The notes below the pieces were generated by a model. The model was not told the DNA's origin, did not search any database, and saw only the letters and a list, made by a program, of their open reading frames with translations. The translations under genes and the position numbers were made by a program. Below, in pieces: positions 46,201-57,749 of a DNA stretch of 64,000 nucleotides. Origin of the DNA: Chloroflexota bacterium (GTDB lineage: Bacteria; Chloroflexota; UBA11872); contig JAJDVX010000041.1 in assembly GCA_022825895.1 (NCBI GenBank), positions 1 through 64,000 on the forward strand, read 5' to 3'. Each line of letters starts with the position of its first letter. Position 1 is the stretch's first letter.

Positions 46201-47881
46201 GATTCCGGTTGAAACCGGCGACCTGGACGAAGTGCTGGACTCGGTGGGCGTTCGATGCTTCGGACGGTTTCCCGCCCGCCCGATCGTTCATCCGGAGACC
46301 GGGGAGATCATCGTGCCCCTGGGCACCCTGATTGATCATGAACTCGTAAAGGTGATCGACAGCGCCGGGGTGGAGGCGGCCGTGGTTCGGTCGCCGATGA
46401 CCTGCGCCAATGCTCGGGGTCTTTGCCAGATGTGCTACGGCATGGATCTGGCTCGCCATGACCTGGTGGCCGAGGGGACCGCCGTTGGGATTATCGCCGC
46501 GCAGTCGATGGGCGAACCCGCGACTCAGCTGACGATGCGTACGTTCCACCTTGGCGGCATTGCGACGGGTGCCGACATTGTGGACAAGGAACAAGGGCTT
46601 CCGCGGGTGCAGGAGCTGTTTGAGGCTCGCATTCCCAAGGGCGTCGCCGTGATGAGTGACATCGACGGTACGGTTGAGGTCATTGACGACGACGAGCAGC
46701 GCCGAGTTCGGGTTGTTTCAGCCCACGTGCACGAGTACGACTACGTGCTTGAACCCGGGATGGTCCCGATCGTGGACGACGGGGCCGACGTGGCGAGAAA
46801 CGCCGTGCTTGCCGTGCCACAAGTCCAGGCTGATGATCTCCTGGCTCGCAAGGCCAAGAGCAAGTCGAACACGATCAGTAAACGGGCGCTGGCCAAGGTC
46901 GCCAGTATCGGCGTGACAGCCGAGGCGGAGGGCGTGGTCGAGCTTCATGATGGCCGGATCGTCGTTCGCGCCGAGGATGAGGATGTCAGCGAGTACCCGG
47001 TATCGCCGGCCTCCGAACTGCGCGTGCACAGCGGTGACTTTGTGCGGGTGGGCGATCAACTCACGGAGGGTCCGCTCAACCCCCACGACATTCTGCGCCT
47101 TCGAGGCCGCGCCGAGTTGCAGCAGTACATCGTCAGCGAAGTTCAGCGGGTGTACCGAATGGTCGGCGTGGCGGTGAATGACAAGCACATCGAGATCATC
47201 ATCCGGCAGATGCTGCGTCACGACGCGGTGGATACTCCGGGCGAAACGACGCTCTTGCCGGGCACGCTGGTCGATCGGTCCACGCTGGCGGAGACCAACG
47301 TGCAGGTGGCGGAGACGGGCGGTCGGATTGCGGATTCTCACGAAGTCCTGCTGGGTGTGACCAAGGCATCTCTGAATAACGAGAGCTTCCTGGCCGCCGC
47401 GTCGTTCCAGGACACGACGCGCGTCCTGACCGAAGCCGTGGTGGAAGGCAAGACGGATCACCTGCACGGGCTGAAAGAAAACGTGATCATCGGAAAGCTC
47501 ATCCCGGCCGGAACCGGCTGGGATCGGTATCACGGTCCGGAGCTCGAAGCTCCGAGCCAGTCCGATGTCCTGATCGACACGGAGGCCATGCACATGGCCG
47601 AAGGTGTGTCGCTGGAAGACTTGCGCGAGGATAACGGCGCGGGTGACGTCACCGACGCTGATGACAGCCCGCAGGCAGGCGTTGTGACGGCCGGTGCGCC
47701 GCCAATGGACGCTGCCGAGAGCGATTTGCTGGCGGGCATCGATACGAATCGACCCGGCGCGAGTGACGATTTCGCGGACTTCCTGCGGCCCGTGGACGAG
47801 GCCGGCATCGACGAGTCTTCGGCGGTGCGCCTGGACCCGACGACGGACGGCGACAGCGTTGACGACGGGGATGGCCGGTGA
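43292..47881 (+). CDS. rpoC: DNA-directed RNA polymerase subunit beta-prime
   Basis: Catalytic RNA polymerase subunit, 1529 aa, with AGGAGG 10 nt before the ATG. It has an N-terminal zinc site ([20 protein letters not shown]), the Mg-binding loop [14 protein letters not shown], the trigger/bridge region [10 protein letters not shown], and a second zinc site ([11 protein letters not shown]). Between residues about 140 and 330 there is an unusually long charged coiled-coil insertion; actinobacterial proteins have a shorter one here. The last 60 or so residues are an acidic extension. It ends 72 bp before rpsL. Confidence 0.98.
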   Translation: MLEVNKFSAIRIHLASPDQVRSWSYGEVAKPETINYRTLKPERDGLFCERIFGPTKDWECACGKYKRVRFRGIICDKCGVEVTRSRVRRERMGHIELAAPITHIWFLKGTPSRIGQVLDITPRDLEKIVYFASFIITDLNEAERDEALGRVDEDLAGRIEDVEDSAAMRLADESRRLDDQTAQLDAQLADELKRLDSEAQASVDSINQETAGVRNLLAAVGQRKLEDAAELSWLPEAFVAAGEVPPADALSKLDAATEAAIAEVTSRFDAEKSGARDRFNATKAVERRESEQAVTGIEEDRRREVDDAREYYEQRRKDLATLELHQLLSEPRYQQLSHTCGDIFEAGIGAEAVRDLITNVDLDDLADFLREELEANSIQRRKKAAKRLKVVEAFRRSGNRPEWMILNVLPVLPPELRPMVQLDGGRFATSDLNDLYRRVINRNNRLKRLVELGAPEIIVRNEKRMLQEAVDALIDNGRRGRAVTGSSNHPYKSLSDLLRGKQGRFRQNLLGKRVDYSGRSVIVVGPHLNLNQCGLPTKMALELFKPFVMRKLVDDGHASNIKSAKRMVEHPEPLVWDALEEVTRDHPVLLNRAPTLHRLGIQAFDIVLVSGSAIQIHPLVCTAFNADFDGDQMAVHVPLSRAAQDEARHIMKSTHNILSPADGTPIVSPTKDMVLGAYYLTEVRDGATGEGKLFANFADAVLAFEHGVADLQALVRLRVTPEDFPDAAMGQDGPVIIETTVGRIMLNQAIPRDLRFVNERLDKGGLRRVIEMVFFNTNMDVTGEVANQLKNLGMYWATRSGVTMGIKDLEIPDVKRKVEQETDDRVSGIRASYEDGLITDDERYRLTVKAWTDAMATVSSSVEESMDEMSPVFMMGNSGAAKGNFDQIRQISGMRGLMSNPSGRIIEMPVRANFREGMSTHEYFISTHGGRKGLADTALRTADSGYLTRRLVDVAQDVIVMGDDCGTLDGIPVETGDLDEVLDSVGVRCFGRFPARPIVHPETGEIIVPLGTLIDHELVKVIDSAGVEAAVVRSPMTCANARGLCQMCYGMDLARHDLVAEGTAVGIIAAQSMGEPATQLTMRTFHLGGIATGADIVDKEQGLPRVQELFEARIPKGVAVMSDIDGTVEVIDDDEQRRVRVVSAHVHEYDYVLEPGMVPIVDDGADVARNAVLAVPQVQADDLLARKAKSKSNTISKRALAKVASIGVTAEAEGVVELHDGRIVVRAEDEDVSEYPVSPASELRVHSGDFVRVGDQLTEGPLNPHDILRLRGRAELQQYIVSEVQRVYRMVGVAVNDKHIEIIIRQMLRHDAVDTPGETTLLPGTLVDRSTLAETNVQVAETGGRIADSHEVLLGVTKASLNNESFLAAASFQDTTRVLTEAVVEGKTDHLHGLKENVIIGKLIPAGTGWDRYHGPELEAPSQSDVLIDTEAMHMAEGVSLEDLREDNGAGDVTDADDSPQAGVVTAGAPPMDAAESDLLAGIDTNRPGASDDFADFLRPVDEAGIDESSAVRLDPTTDGDSVDDGDGR

Positions 47882-47953
47882 TAGGCTCGTCGCTGCCGTG
47901 GCTGGCCCTGTGCCGCCGGGCATTTTCTACGTAAGGGCTCTGAAGGTCACCTC

Positions 47954-48367
47954 GTGCCTACAATTAATCAACTCGTCCGTAAGGGGCGCAAGCAACGCCG
48001 AAGCAAACTCAAGGCGCCAGCGTTGCATTACTCGTACAACGGACTGCGACGTCGTATGCAGCGGGGCGATGGCTCGCCCCAAAAGCGTGGCGTATGCACC
48101 TTAGTGCGAACCGTTACCCCGAAGAAGCCGAATTCGGCGCTACGGAAAGTTGCGCGCGTTCGGCTTTCAAACGGGATTGAAGTCACGGCGTACATTCCGG
48201 GTGAGGGGCATCGGCTGCAGGAGCACTCGGTGGTGTTGATTCGCGGTGGTCGCGTGCGCGATCTCCCAGGCGTCCGGTACCACATTGTGCGTGGAACCCT
48301 TGACGCTGACGGTGTCGAGGGTCGTCGACGCAGCCGGTCCAAGTACGGCGCAAAGCGCGACGCCTAG
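47954..48367 (+). CDS. rpsL: Small ribosomal subunit protein S12
   Basis: Decoding-centre protein, 137 aa from a GTG start. It starts [14 protein letters not shown] and carries the conserved [20 protein letters not shown] and [24 protein letters not shown]. The lysines whose mutation gives streptomycin resistance are both present (PQKRG and the TPKKPN region). First gene of the str group, with rpsG 72 bp downstream. Confidence 0.96.
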   Translation: MPTINQLVRKGRKQRRSKLKAPALHYSYNGLRRRMQRGDGSPQKRGVCTLVRTVTPKKPNSALRKVARVRLSNGIEVTAYIPGEGHRLQEHSVVLIRGGRVRDLPGVRYHIVRGTLDADGVEGRRRSRSKYGAKRDA

Positions 48368-48439
48368 CTCGCTGAATCGGAAGTCCCTGCCCATGACGTT
48401 GCCCACAGCAGCCGCTCCGCCGCGTGCGAGTCGCGCCTG

Positions 48440-48910
48440 ATGCCGCGTCGCAAGCGACCGGAACGTCGCGTGATTCCGCCAGACCCTCGATTCAACAACC
48501 GCACCGTGCAGCGGTTTATCAACAAGGTGATGCGAAGCGGCAAGAAGTCGCTGTCGCAGCGGATCGTATATAACGCCTTCGACATTATTGAAGGTCGGAC
48601 CGGCGCACCGGCGATTGACGTGTTCGAGGCCGCCGTACGTAATGCGATGCCCCAAGTCGAAGTCAAGCCGCGTCGTGTCGGCGGCGCCAATTACCAGGTC
48701 CCCGTGGAAATCCGCGGGGACCGGCGCTATTCGCTGGCCGTGCGCTGGCTGATTGATGCATCCCGCAATCGGGGTGGCCGGTCTATGCCCGAACGCCTGG
48801 CCGCCGAGTTGATGGAAGCGGCTGACGGGCAGGGTGGCGCCGTGCGACGGCGGGATGAAATGCATCGAATGGCGGAAGCGAACCGAGCGTTCGCGATTTA
48901 CGCGTATTAG
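48440..48910 (+). CDS. rpsG: Small ribosomal subunit protein S7
   Basis: Primary 16S rRNA-binding protein that nucleates the 30S head. The 156-aa protein opens [19 protein letters not shown] and has [34 protein letters not shown] and the C-terminal [20 protein letters not shown]. It lies 32 bp before fusA, the usual str-operon order. Confidence 0.96.
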   Translation: MPRRKRPERRVIPPDPRFNNRTVQRFINKVMRSGKKSLSQRIVYNAFDIIEGRTGAPAIDVFEAAVRNAMPQVEVKPRRVGGANYQVPVEIRGDRRYSLAVRWLIDASRNRGGRSMPERLAAELMEAADGQGGAVRRRDEMHRMAEANRAFAIYAY

Positions 48911-48942
48911 CCCGTCTGCCTGAACCCCGGAACACGAGGCCC

Positions 48943-51015
48943 ATGAACACCCTGGATATTTCGCGTACGCGCAACATTGGAATCATTGCCCACATTGACG
49001 CGGGCAAGACGACCACTACGGAACGCATTCTGTTCTTTTGTGGCCGGATTCACCGCGTGGGCGAGGTGCACGACGGCAACGCCCAGATGGACTGGATGGC
49101 GCAGGAGCGTGAGCGCGGCATCACGATTGTGGCCGCCGCGACCACGGCGTCCTGGAACGATCACCGGATCAACATTATCGATACGCCAGGTCACGTTGAT
49201 TTCACCGCCGAGGTGGAACGTTCGTTGCGCGTCCTCGATGGTGGAGTTGTCGTGTTTGATGCGGTCAATGGCGTGGAGCCACAGTCGGAAACCGTCTGGC
49301 GGCAGGCCGACCGATACAGCGTTCCGCGGGTGGCCTTTATCAACAAGATGGACCGGCGCGGGGCGGACTTTGACGCAACGATCGATTCGATTCGCGACCG
49401 ACTTGGCGCCAATCCGGTGCCCATTCAGATCCCCATTGGCTTTGAAGCGGAGTTCGACGGTGTGGTCGATCTGGTGACGATGGAGGCAATTCGCTGGTCG
49501 CCGGACCGTCTGGCGGCTCCCGTGCGAGGGCCAGTTCCGGACGAGCTTGAAGCAGCCGCCCTGGACGCTCGTGAGCGAATGGTGGAGGCGCTGGCCGAAC
49601 TTGATGACGACGTGGCCGTCAAGTATCTGGACGGCGAGGAACTGAGCACGAATGAGCTCATGGCGGCCGTGCGTCAAATGACGGTTCGGGCGCAGGGTGT
49701 TCCGGTGCTGATGGGCTCCGCGTTGCGCAACAAGGGCATCGAGCCATTGCTCGACGCGATCACGGCCTATTTGCCCTCGCCTCTCGACGTGCCGCCGGTG
49801 ACCGGAATCAATCCGAAGACCGGCGCGGAGGAACAACGCCGACCAGCGGAGGACGATCCGTTTACGGCGATTGCGTTCAAGATCGTGGCTGACCCGCATG
49901 CCGGCAAGCTGGCGTATTTCCGGGTGTATTCGGGATCGATCGAGCCTGGCGGTACCGTGCTGAATACGGCCGCCGGCAAGCGGGAGCGCCTATCGCGGGT
50001 GCTTCGCATGCACGCCGATAAGCGCGAGGAAGTTTCGGAGACGATCCGGTACGGCGACATCCTGGCCGCCGTGGGCGTCCGCTCCACAAACACCGGCGAT
50101 ACCCTGACGGATCCCAAGTACCCGCTGCAGTTGGAGTCCATTACCTTTCCCGAGCCGGTGGTCACAATTGCGATCGAGCCGAGGAGCCGGGGCGATCAGG
50201 ACAAGATCATCGATGCGCTGCGACGGCTTGGTGAGGAAGACCCGACGTTTCGCATCAGCGCCAACGAGGAGACGGGGCAGACGCTGATTGCCGGCATGGG
50301 TGAGTTGCATCTTGAAGTCATCGTGGACCGGCTGCTGCGTGAGTACCGCGTGGGCGCCAATGTCGGACGGCCGCAAGTGTCGTATCGGGAGCGGCCGCGG
50401 CGCGAAAGCACCGGGCGGGGGCGCTTTGTCCGACAGACTGGCGGCCGCGGGCAGTACGGTGATGTGACGGTTGAGCTTGAGCCGCTGCCGCTGGGTACGG
50501 GCGTTCAGATTGAGCGTCGCATTGTCGGTGGCGCGATTCCCGTGCAGTTCATTCCGGCGGCCGAGCGAGGAGCGGCGCGTCGGTTGACAAGCGGCCCACA
50601 AGGCATGGAGGTCACTGACGTACGCATCACGCTTGTGGACGGCTCGTACCACGAGGTCGATTCGTCGGAGCTTGCCTTTGAAATCGCCGGCGCCATGGCC
50701 GTGGAAGACGCGCTGAACAGGGCGAAAACGGATGTCATGGAGCCGTTGATGAGCGTCCAGGTCGTCGTTCCCGAGGACTACGTGGGCGACACGCTGGCCG
50801 GACTGGCCGCGAAGCGCGGCACCATTCACGGCGCCGACATGCGTGGCGGGTCGCACATTCTCGTGGCGGAGGTACCGCTGGCGACGATGTTCGGGTACGC
50901 TAACGAGTTGCGTTCGGCGACTCAGGGTCGCGGGACGTTTTCCATGGAGTTTTCCCACTACGCGGTGACTCAACGAGCGGGTGCCGCGGATGGACTTCTG
51001 ACGCCGGTTTCTTAA
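48943..51015 (+). CDS. fusA: Elongation factor G
   Basis: Translocation GTPase, 690 aa. G1 is [17 protein letters not shown], the switch region [16 protein letters not shown]3 DTPGHVDF and G4 NKMD. Domain II begins around [26 protein letters not shown], and domains III-V follow with [17 protein letters not shown]. It sits between rpsG and tuf with 30-bp spacers. Confidence 0.97.
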   Translation: MNTLDISRTRNIGIIAHIDAGKTTTTERILFFCGRIHRVGEVHDGNAQMDWMAQERERGITIVAAATTASWNDHRINIIDTPGHVDFTAEVERSLRVLDGGVVVFDAVNGVEPQSETVWRQADRYSVPRVAFINKMDRRGADFDATIDSIRDRLGANPVPIQIPIGFEAEFDGVVDLVTMEAIRWSPDRLAAPVRGPVPDELEAAALDARERMVEALAELDDDVAVKYLDGEELSTNELMAAVRQMTVRAQGVPVLMGSALRNKGIEPLLDAITAYLPSPLDVPPVTGINPKTGAEEQRRPAEDDPFTAIAFKIVADPHAGKLAYFRVYSGSIEPGGTVLNTAAGKRERLSRVLRMHADKREEVSETIRYGDILAAVGVRSTNTGDTLTDPKYPLQLESITFPEPVVTIAIEPRSRGDQDKIIDALRRLGEEDPTFRISANEETGQTLIAGMGELHLEVIVDRLLREYRVGANVGRPQVSYRERPRRESTGRGRFVRQTGGRGQYGDVTVELEPLPLGTGVQIERRIVGGAIPVQFIPAAERGAARRLTSGPQGMEVTDVRITLVDGSYHEVDSSELAFEIAGAMAVEDALNRAKTDVMEPLMSVQVVVPEDYVGDTLAGLAAKRGTIHGADMRGGSHILVAEVPLATMFGYANELRSATQGRGTFSMEFSHYAVTQRAGAADGLLTPVS

Positions 51016-51044
51016 CCGCGCACTGCGCAGGAGCACAGGAGCGA

Positions 51045-52247
51045 ATGGCACGCCAACACTTCGAACGAACGAAGCCGCACGTCAACGTGGGCACGATTGG
51101 CCACGTTGACCACGGCAAGACGACGCTGACCGCCGCAATCACGAAGGTGCTGTCGTACAAGCAATTGGCCGACTTCATGGCCTTCGACGAAATCGACCGC
51201 GCGCCCGAGGAGAAGGAACGCGGAATCACGATTTCAATTACGCATGCGGAATACGAGACCGAGAGCCGGCACTACGCGCACATTGACGCCCCCGGCCACC
51301 GGGACTACATCAAGAACATGATCACGGGCGCCGCTCAGATGGACGGCGCGATCCTCGTGGTCGGCGCGGACGACGGTCCGATGCCGCAAACGTATGAGCA
51401 CGTATTGCTGGCGCGCCAAGTGGACGTCCCGGCGATCGTGGTATTCCTCAACAAGGCGGACATCGTTGAAGACGAGGAGTTGCTTGAGCTCGTTGATCTT
51501 GAACTTCGCGACCTCTTGAACAAGTACGACTTCGACGGTGACAACGCTCCGATCATTCCGGGCAGCGCCCTGCTGGCGTTGGAGTCGGAGAGCACGGACC
51601 TGGATGCGCCGGAGTATCAGCCGATCCTGGAGTTGATGGAAGCCGTGGACACGTTTATTCCACAGCCGGAGCGTCCGGTCGACCAGCCGTTCCTGATGCC
51701 GGTTGAGGATGTGTTCGGCATCAAGGGTCGCGGCACCGTGGTCACGGGCCGCGTCGAGCGCGGCAAGGTTGAGGTCGGGGAGCAGGTTGACATCGTCGGC
51801 ATGCGTTCCGAGATCGATCAGCGAGTCGTGACCGGCGTGGAGATGTTCCGCAAGACGCTGGACGAAGGCGTGGCCGGCGACAATGTCGGTTGCCTGCTTC
51901 GTGGCATTGAACGCGACGAGGTGGAGCGCGGAATGGTGCTGGCGAAGACCGGTTCCATCACCCCCCACACCGAATTCATGGCCCAGGTCTACGTGCTGAC
52001 GCGTGACGAAGGCGGCCGGCACACGCCGTTTTTCAGTGGCTATCGTCCACAGTTCTACATTCGAACCACGGACGTGACCGGCGAGATTGAGTTGCCGGAA
52101 GGGACTGAAATGGTTGTGCCCGGCGACAACGTGGAAATGACGGTGCGCCTGCACCAGCCGATTGCCCTGGAGGATGGCGTGAATTTCGCGATCCGCGAAG
52201 GTGGCGTGACGGTCGGCGCGGGCGTCGTGACGAGCATCATCAAGTAA
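51045..52247 (+). CDS. tuf: Elongation factor Tu
   Basis: Delivers aminoacyl-tRNA to the ribosome. The 400-aa protein has G1 [14 protein letters not shown], the switch stretch [17 protein letters not shown]4 NKADIV and G5 GSALLALE. G3 reads [12 protein letters not shown], an EF-1A-like form that I recall from Chloroflexus EF-Tu, instead of [22 protein letters not shown] has Tyr where most EF-Tu carry Arg. The C-terminus [12 protein letters not shown] is normal. rpsJ follows after 3 bp, joining the str and S10 groups. Confidence 0.97.
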   Translation: MARQHFERTKPHVNVGTIGHVDHGKTTLTAAITKVLSYKQLADFMAFDEIDRAPEEKERGITISITHAEYETESRHYAHIDAPGHRDYIKNMITGAAQMDGAILVVGADDGPMPQTYEHVLLARQVDVPAIVVFLNKADIVEDEELLELVDLELRDLLNKYDFDGDNAPIIPGSALLALESESTDLDAPEYQPILELMEAVDTFIPQPERPVDQPFLMPVEDVFGIKGRGTVVTGRVERGKVEVGEQVDIVGMRSEIDQRVVTGVEMFRKTLDEGVAGDNVGCLLRGIERDEVERGMVLAKTGSITPHTEFMAQVYVLTRDEGGRHTPFFSGYRPQFYIRTTDVTGEIELPEGTEMVVPGDNVEMTVRLHQPIALEDGVNFAIREGGVTVGAGVVTSIIK

Positions 52248-52250
52248 CCG

Positions 52251-52643
52251 ATGGCCCACGCGCGCGCCCGCCCCCCTCGCCCGGCTTCGATGGAAGCCTC
52301 GGGCCGTCGTGCGCCGGCACGCCCACGACGACAGTCGCCCACGCAGCGAATCCGGATTCGCCTCAAGGCTTATGACCACCGCGTGCTGGATGACGCGGCT
52401 CGACGCATCATCGATACGGCGGGCCGGACCGGCGCTGACGTGCGTGGGCCGATCCCGCTTCCCACGGAGCGCAAGACGTGGACGGTGATTCGATCCCCAT
52501 TCATTGACAAGGACTCGCGCGAGCAGTTCGAGATGCGGACGCACAAGCGGCTGATTGACGTCATTGATCCGACGCCTCAGACCATGGACGAACTCCTGCG
52601 GTTGCAACTGGCCGCGGGCGTCGACATTGAGTTGAAGTCGTAG
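52251..52643 (+). CDS. rpsJ: Small ribosomal subunit protein S10
   Basis: 30S head protein. The S10 core [32 protein letters not shown] and [21 protein letters not shown] is clear. At 130 aa it carries a 28-residue basic, Pro/Arg/Ala-rich N-terminal extension; an internal Met at residue 14 would shorten it. First gene of the S10 set. Confidence 0.93.
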   Translation: MAHARARPPRPASMEASGRRAPARPRRQSPTQRIRIRLKAYDHRVLDDAARRIIDTAGRTGADVRGPIPLPTERKTWTVIRSPFIDKDSREQFEMRTHKRLIDVIDPTPQTMDELLRLQLAAGVDIELKS

Positions 52644-52645
52644 CG

Positions 52646-53287
52646 ATGTCCGTGGGGCTTATCGGTCGTAAGCTCGGCATGACGCAAGTCTTTGACGACC
52701 ACGGTCGGGCGTTGGGCGTCTCGGTCCTCCAGGCCGGGCCGTGCCATGTCACGCAGGTACGAACCGACGCCACCGACGGCTATTCCGCCGTGCAGCTCGG
52801 TTTCGATCCCGGGCCCGAACGTCGGCTTACGCGCGCGGAGCGCGGGCACCTTGGGCGCTTGCCGTCCTACCGCGTGTTACGCGAGTTTCGAACGCCGGAC
52901 GCGACCGACTTTTCGGTCGGGGACGAGCTCAGCGTGGCCAATGTGGACCTCGGACCGCGTGTGGACGTTGTGAGCGTGTCCAAGGGCAAAGGTTTCGCCG
53001 GCGTGATGAAGCGTCATGGATTCAGGGGCGGCAAGCGGACCCACGGCCAGTCTGATCGCGAGCGGGCACCAGGATCGATTGGCGCCGGGACGTCGCCCAG
53101 CCGAGTCTTTAAGGGCACCCGCATGGCTGGACGCATGGGTGGGAGCCGCACGACGTCCCGCAATCTCACGGTGGCAGGCGTTGACGTTGATCGAGGCTTG
53201 GTCCTCGTGGTTGGCGCAGTGCCCGGACCGCGCGACACCGTCGTGACCATTCGGCCCGTTCGCCGAACCGGCCGGGGGGCTGCCTGA
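52646..53287 (+). CDS. rplC: Large ribosomal subunit protein L3
   Basis: Binds 23S rRNA near the peptidyl-transferase centre. The 213-aa protein opens GLIGRKLGMTQVFDDHGRA and has the conserved KGKGFAGVMKRHGF, THGQSDRERAPGSIG and the tail VVGAVPGPRDTVVTIRP. It overlaps the first base of rplD. Confidence 0.96.
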   Translation: MSVGLIGRKLGMTQVFDDHGRALGVSVLQAGPCHVTQVRTDATDGYSAVQLGFDPGPERRLTRAERGHLGRLPSYRVLREFRTPDATDFSVGDELSVANVDLGPRVDVVSVSKGKGFAGVMKRHGFRGGKRTHGQSDRERAPGSIGAGTSPSRVFKGTRMAGRMGGSRTTSRNLTVAGVDVDRGLVLVVGAVPGPRDTVVTIRPVRRTGRGAA

Positions 53288-53898
53288 TGGCCGCACAGAA
53301 CGAAGGTCCGAATGAGCTCGCAGCGGTGGCGAGCGACTGTTTCGGCAGCGCGGACGCGCCGGCCGAAATGCTGAAGCGCATGCTGATCGTTCACGCGGCC
53401 AACCAGCGCCAGGCCACGGCCAACACGAAGAGTCGTGGCCAGGTGGCGGCCAGCACGGCCAAACTCTTCCGCCAGAAGGGTTCCGGTCGCGCACGCGCGG
53501 GCAGCGCAGGTTCGCCCGTGCGGCGGGGCGGCGGTGTGGCCTTTGGGCCCAAGCCCGGGCGCGCGCGTGCTCGCATGAACAAGCGTGAGCGAAAAGAGGC
53601 GATACGTGCGCTGTTGGCGGGCAAGGCCGCCGGGGCGTGCATTCGCGTGGCGCCCTCGTGGGGCGACTCGCCGAGGACACGCGACCGAGCGGCGTGGCTG
53701 ACTGCCAGCGGTTTGTCCGGACGCGTGCTCCTGGTTGACGTGGATCCTTCGGAGGCGTTGCGGCGCTCGGCACGGAACATCCCCAACGTGGATGTCGAAC
53801 GGGCCGATACGTTGAGCTTCTATGGAATCGCCGTGGCCGACCACATTGTGGCCAGCCCGGCGGCGCTGGATGCGCTGCAGGCGCGAGTTGGCCGATGA
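53287..53898 (+). CDS. rplD: Large ribosomal subunit protein L4
   Basis: 50S assembly protein with a loop into the exit tunnel. The 203-aa protein has RQATANTKSRGQVAASTAKLFRQKGSGRARAG followed by VRRGGGVAFGPKPG, the usual tunnel-loop region. A short acidic N-terminal stretch precedes the typical start. It overlaps rplW by 4 bp. Confidence 0.93.
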   Translation: MAAQNEGPNELAAVASDCFGSADAPAEMLKRMLIVHAANQRQATANTKSRGQVAASTAKLFRQKGSGRARAGSAGSPVRRGGGVAFGPKPGRARARMNKRERKEAIRALLAGKAAGACIRVAPSWGDSPRTRDRAAWLTASGLSGRVLLVDVDPSEALRRSARNIPNVDVERADTLSFYGIAVADHIVASPAALDALQARVGR

Positions 53899-54179
53899 AC
53901 CCCGCCGACGTCATTACGCGCCCAATCGTGACGGAGAAGTCCACGGCGCTGGGCGAACTCGGCAAGTACGTGTTCCAGGTCCGGAGCGGGGCGTCCAAGC
54001 ACTCGGTCCGGCAAGCCGTGGAGGCCATGTTTCACGTGGAGGTCGCGTCGGTCAACGTAATGAACGTGCGCGGAAAGCCGCGGAGGATGGGACGATTCGA
54101 AGGTCACCAGCCAAGCTGGCGCAAGGCCGTGGTCACTCTGCGCGAAGGCCACACTATCGAAGTGGTCCCGGGGGTCTAG
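53895..54179 (+). CDS. rplW: Large ribosomal subunit protein L23
   Basis: Exit-site protein that docks trigger factor and SRP. The 94-aa protein has VITRPIVTEKSTAL near the start, KYVFQVRSGASKHSVRQAVEAMF and VNVMNVRGKPRRMGR. It overlaps rplD by 4 bp and precedes rplB by 3 bp. Confidence 0.94.
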   Translation: MNPADVITRPIVTEKSTALGELGKYVFQVRSGASKHSVRQAVEAMFHVEVASVNVMNVRGKPRRMGRFEGHQPSWRKAVVTLREGHTIEVVPGV

Positions 54180-54182
54180 GCG

Positions 54183-55013
54183 ATGGGACTGCGTAACTTC
54201 AACCCAACCTCGCCGGGCCGGCGTGGCTACGTTGCGGTTGACAACATTGAGCTGTCAGGCGACCGGCCGCTGAAGACGCTGCTGCGTCCGCTCAAGAAGC
54301 GGGCGGGTCGCAATAACACCGGCAGGATTACCGTTCGGCATCGCGGCGGCGGCGCCAAGCGACGCTACCGTGTTATCGATTGGCGTCGCGACAAAGCTGG
54401 TGTGCCGGCCGTGGTCGCCAGTGTTGAATACGATCCCAACCGATCGGCGCATATTGCTCTGCTGCACTATCGGGACGGTGAGAAGCGATACATCCTGGCG
54501 CCGGTTGGGATTGACGTGGGCAGCGAGCTCCTTTCCGGCCCTGGCGCCGAACCGCGACCTGGGAACGCCATGCAGCTCGCTCGCATCCCGGCGGGAACCG
54601 AGATCCATGCCGTGGAGTTGACTCCCGGACGCGGCGCCCAGCTGGTGCGGTCCGCCGGCATGGTGTGTCAGCTCATGGCCAAGGACCGCGGACTTGCGAC
54701 GCTTCGATTACCGTCAGGCGAGATGCGTCAAGTCTCCGAGGCCTGTGTGGCGACGGTGGGCCGCGTAGGGAATGTGGACCACAGTAACCAGTCGGCGGGG
54801 AAGGCTGGTCGGATACGATGGCGCCGCCGCCGCCCACAGGTGCGTGGTGCGGCCATGAACCCTCACGATCATCCACATGGCGGCGGCGAAGGCAAGGCGC
54901 CAGTGGGCATGCCGGGACCGAAAACGCCGTGGGGCAAACCCACCCAAGGTCGCCGAACTCGGGTCGGGCGACGTCCCAGCGACAAGTTCATCGTGCGCCG
55001 GCGGAACAGGTAG
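54183..55013 (+). CDS. rplB: Large ribosomal subunit protein L2
   Basis: Core 23S rRNA-binding protein, 276 aa. It has [60 protein letters not shown], and the C-terminal [21 protein letters not shown] with the conserved His important for peptidyl transfer. Confidence 0.97.
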   Translation: MGLRNFNPTSPGRRGYVAVDNIELSGDRPLKTLLRPLKKRAGRNNTGRITVRHRGGGAKRRYRVIDWRRDKAGVPAVVASVEYDPNRSAHIALLHYRDGEKRYILAPVGIDVGSELLSGPGAEPRPGNAMQLARIPAGTEIHAVELTPGRGAQLVRSAGMVCQLMAKDRGLATLRLPSGEMRQVSEACVATVGRVGNVDHSNQSAGKAGRIRWRRRRPQVRGAAMNPHDHPHGGGEGKAPVGMPGPKTPWGKPTQGRRTRVGRRPSDKFIVRRRNR

Positions 55014-55019
55014 GACGGA

Positions 55020-55304
55020 ATGTCGCGCAGCACAAAAAAGGGTTGGTACATCCATCCGAAACTCGAGAAGCGCGTGGCCGACGCCTCGCGCAGCCGCCGC
55101 AAGCAGGTCATACGAACCTGGAGTCGGGCCAGCGTGGTTCACCCCGAAATGGTGGGACTCACAATCGCCGTGCACGATGGTCGACGGCACGTGCCGGTGT
55201 ACATCTCCGAGAACATGGTGGGGCATCGGCTTGGTGAATTCGCACCGACGCGTACGTTTCGCAGCCATGCGCGCGGACGCTCCACGACGCCGATGGGACG
55301 CTAA
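55020..55304 (+). CDS. rpsS: Small ribosomal subunit protein S19
   Basis: 30S head protein, 94 aa. It starts [19 protein letters not shown] and has [53 protein letters not shown]. It lies 6 bp after rplB and 3 bp before rplV. Confidence 0.96.
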   Translation: MSRSTKKGWYIHPKLEKRVADASRSRRKQVIRTWSRASVVHPEMVGLTIAVHDGRRHVPVYISENMVGHRLGEFAPTRTFRSHARGRSTTPMGR

Positions 55305-55307
55305 GGC

Positions 55308-55646
55308 ATGGAAGTCTCCGCAACGGCCAAGTACGTGCGCATGTCGCCGCAGCGCGGACGAGTGATCGCGCGCGAGTTGGCGGGACTCGAGATTGACCAG
55401 GCAATGTCCATGCTGGCGTTCATGCCCAATCGAGCGGCGTCTGAGATTGCCAAGGTCGTCAAGTCAGCGACGGCCAACGCCGAGCACAACTATGCGCTGG
55501 ACCGCGACGCGTTGCGCATCCAGTCGGTCGTGGTCAACGACGGGCCGGCACTGCGACGCTTCCGGCCGAGATCACGTGGGCGGGTTGGCCCGTACCTGAA
55601 GCGATCCGGTCACATTACCGTGACGGTTGAAGACGGGATGGCGTAG
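55308..55646 (+). CDS. rplV: Large ribosomal subunit protein L22
   Basis: Exit-tunnel protein, 112 aa. It opens MEVSATAKYVRMSPQRGRVIARELAG and continues VVKSATANAEHNYALD. The tunnel hairpin lies in RRFRPRSRGRVGPYLKRSGHITVTVE. It lies between rpsS and rpsC with 3- and 2-bp gaps. Confidence 0.96.
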   Translation: MEVSATAKYVRMSPQRGRVIARELAGLEIDQAMSMLAFMPNRAASEIAKVVKSATANAEHNYALDRDALRIQSVVVNDGPALRRFRPRSRGRVGPYLKRSGHITVTVEDGMA

Positions 55647-55648
55647 AC

Positions 55649-56398
55649 ATGGGTCGCAAGGTTCATCCCATCGGGTATCGCCTGGGTTACACCACCCGCT
55701 GGGAGAGCACGTGGTACGCCGATCGAGATTACACCGAACTGTTGCTGGAAGACCTGGCCATTCGGAATCTCGTGCGTCAATACCTTGAAGCGCCCAATGG
55801 ACGTGACGGCGCTCGACGCGGCGGCCGCCGGCGCGGCAGTTACGGGGCCGGGGTTTCGAAGATTGAGATCGAGCGCCAAGTCAGCCAGGTTCGCGTGGTT
55901 ATCCATACGGCGCGGCCCGGCATTGTGATCGGGCGTGGTGGAAGTAACCGGGAGGAAATCCAGAACCGCATTGAACGGCACACCGGCAAGCGCGTGGTCG
56001 TGGATGTTGAAGAGATTGGTCAGCCTGAGCTTGACGCGTTTCTTGTGGTTCGAAACGTGGCCGACCAACTGGAGCGCCGCGTTTCCTTCCGTCGCGCGAT
56101 CAAGATGACGGCGGAACGGACCATGCGCGCCGGCGCACAAGGCGTGAAGATCATGGTGAGCGGCCGCCTGGGCGGGCGTGAAATGTCGCGAAGCGAGTTC
56201 GAATTGCTTGGCACCGTTCCGCTTCAGACGCTCGACGCCGACATCGATTACGGCTTCACGGAAGCGCGCACAGCCGCCGGCCGCATCGGTGTGAAGGGAT
56301 GGGTTCACCGCGGCGCCGCTCGTGACGCGGCCGAGCTGCTCTCGGAGTCGGTATCGCGACCGTCCGCGGGCCGTCGTCGCCGGCCACCGCGAGGCTGA
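55649..56398 (+). CDS. rpsC: Small ribosomal subunit protein S3
   Basis: mRNA-entry protein with a KH domain. The 249-aa protein starts [21 protein letters not shown] and has [23 protein letters not shown] (KH loop) and [16 protein letters not shown]. An Arg/Gly-rich insertion ([17 protein letters not shown]) near residue 55 and a basic C-terminus are notable. Confidence 0.96.
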   Translation: MGRKVHPIGYRLGYTTRWESTWYADRDYTELLLEDLAIRNLVRQYLEAPNGRDGARRGGRRRGSYGAGVSKIEIERQVSQVRVVIHTARPGIVIGRGGSNREEIQNRIERHTGKRVVVDVEEIGQPELDAFLVVRNVADQLERRVSFRRAIKMTAERTMRAGAQGVKIMVSGRLGGREMSRSEFELLGTVPLQTLDADIDYGFTEARTAAGRIGVKGWVHRGAARDAAELLSESVSRPSAGRRRRPPRG

Positions 56399-56400
56399 CC

Positions 56401-56826
56401 ATGTTGATGCCAAAGCGCACAAAGTTCCGCAAGATGCACCGGGGGCGTCGACGTGGCCGCGCCAGTCGTGGCAGCTCGCTCGTCTCGGGTGACTTTGGCC
56501 TGCAGGCCACGACCGTGGGATGGGTGGACAGCCGCGAAATCGAGGCGGCCCGACGCGCGATTACGCATTCGGTTCGGCGAACCGGCCAGCTTTGGATTCG
56601 AATATTTCCGGACAAGCCCATCACGCAGAAGCCGGCCGAGGTTCGAATGGGCAGTGGGAAGGGCAATGTGGAGAGTTGGGTAGCCGTGGTCAAGCCGGGT
56701 CGAATCCTCTTTGAGCTTGCCGGTGTTGAAGAAAGCATGGCGCGTGAGGCTATGCGCCTGGCATCACACAAGCTTTCGGTGCAGACGCGCGTGGTTTCGC
56801 GTTCCGCGGAGGTCGCCGTTGGCTAA
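56401..56826 (+). CDS. rplP: Large ribosomal subunit protein L16
   Basis: 50S protein near the A-site tRNA elbow, 141 aa. It has [66 protein letters not shown] and the later [26 protein letters not shown]. The start follows rpsC by 2 bp. It overlaps rpmC. Confidence 0.97.
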   Translation: MLMPKRTKFRKMHRGRRRGRASRGSSLVSGDFGLQATTVGWVDSREIEAARRAITHSVRRTGQLWIRIFPDKPITQKPAEVRMGSGKGNVESWVAVVKPGRILFELAGVEESMAREAMRLASHKLSVQTRVVSRSAEVAVG

Positions 56827-57034
56827 GGCTGATCAGTTCCGGGATCTGAGCGATGACGAGTTGGCCACGCGGATTACCGAGACGAAAGAGGAACTCTTCA
56901 GGCTGCGCGTTCAGCATGCAACGCTGCAATTGGCTGATACGTCGCAGTTGCGCCAGGTGCGGCGTGACATCGCGCGCATGCTGACCGTGCAGCGCGAGCG
57001 TGCGCTGGCGTCCTTCGAGATGGGGGAGGCGTAA
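56819..57034 (+). CDS. rpmC: Large ribosomal subunit protein L29
   Basis: Small helical-hairpin 50S protein at the exit site, 71 aa. I start at TTG 56819, which overlaps the rplP end by 8 bp and gives [19 protein letters not shown], instead of the track's start 36 codons upstream. The body [35 protein letters not shown] is typical. Confidence 0.92.
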   Translation: MAKADQFRDLSDDELATRITETKEELFRLRVQHATLQLADTSQLRQVRRDIARMLTVQRERALASFEMGEA

Positions 57035-57037
57035 CCC

Positions 57038-57385
57038 GTGCCCGGAGCTCGTGCTCGCCGGGTCGGTCGCGTGGCTAGCGACCGGGCCGACAAGACAATC
57101 ATCGTTGAGGTGGAATCGGTCCGCCGCCATCGACTCTATCGGAAGCCGGTACGTATTCGTCGCAAGTTCATGGCGCACGATCCCGGCAACATCTGCCGCA
57201 TTGGCGATGTGGTGCAGATCGAGGAATCGCGTCCGATCAGCCGGCGGAAGCGCTGGCGTCTCGTCGAAGTCCTCGAGCGCACGCAGCTAACCGCCGAGGA
57301 ACGCCAAGCGGCCTTTAGCGCCGGAGATACGGAAGCGGCGACGGTGGCGTCGTCCGGTGGGGCGGAGCGCGCGGAGCAGCAATGA
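57038..57385 (+). CDS. rpsQ: Small ribosomal subunit protein S17
   Basis: 16S rRNA-binding OB-fold protein, 115 aa from a GTG start. It has [61 protein letters not shown]-terminal extension of about 30 residues rich in Ala, Glu and Gly goes beyond the usual length. It overlaps rplN by 4 bp. Confidence 0.95.
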   Translation: MPGARARRVGRVASDRADKTIIVEVESVRRHRLYRKPVRIRRKFMAHDPGNICRIGDVVQIEESRPISRRKRWRLVEVLERTQLTAEERQAAFSAGDTEAATVASSGGAERAEQQ

Positions 57386-57747
57386 TTCAGCAGCAGAGCC
57401 GACTCAGGGTCGCCGACAACAGCGGCGCGCGCGAGATCATGTGCATTCGCGTGTTGGGTGGCTCGTCTCGCAAGTACGCGCGCGTTGGGGACATCATTGT
57501 GGGCAGCGTGAAGCAAGCGGCGCCCAACAGCGCGGTTCCACGTGGATCTGTGGTGCACGCGGTGGTGGTGCGCGTGAACAAGGAGTATCGACGGCCGGAC
57601 GGCTCGAGGATTCGCTTTGACGATAACGCTGCGGTTCTGCTTGAGGGCGACGTGCCGCGGGGCACACGAATCTTCGGTCCTGTCGGCCGTGAGCTGCGTG
57701 ACCGCCGCTTCATGCGCATCGTTTCCCTGGCGCCGGAGGTGCTGTAG
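57382..57747 (+). CDS. rplN: Large ribosomal subunit protein L14
   Basis: 50S subunit-interface protein, 121 aa. It has [46 protein letters not shown] and [28 protein letters not shown]. It overlaps rpsQ by 4 bp. Confidence 0.97.
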   Translation: MIQQQSRLRVADNSGAREIMCIRVLGGSSRKYARVGDIIVGSVKQAAPNSAVPRGSVVHAVVVRVNKEYRRPDGSRIRFDDNAAVLLEGDVPRGTRIFGPVGRELRDRRFMRIVSLAPEVL

Positions 57748-57749
57748 CG

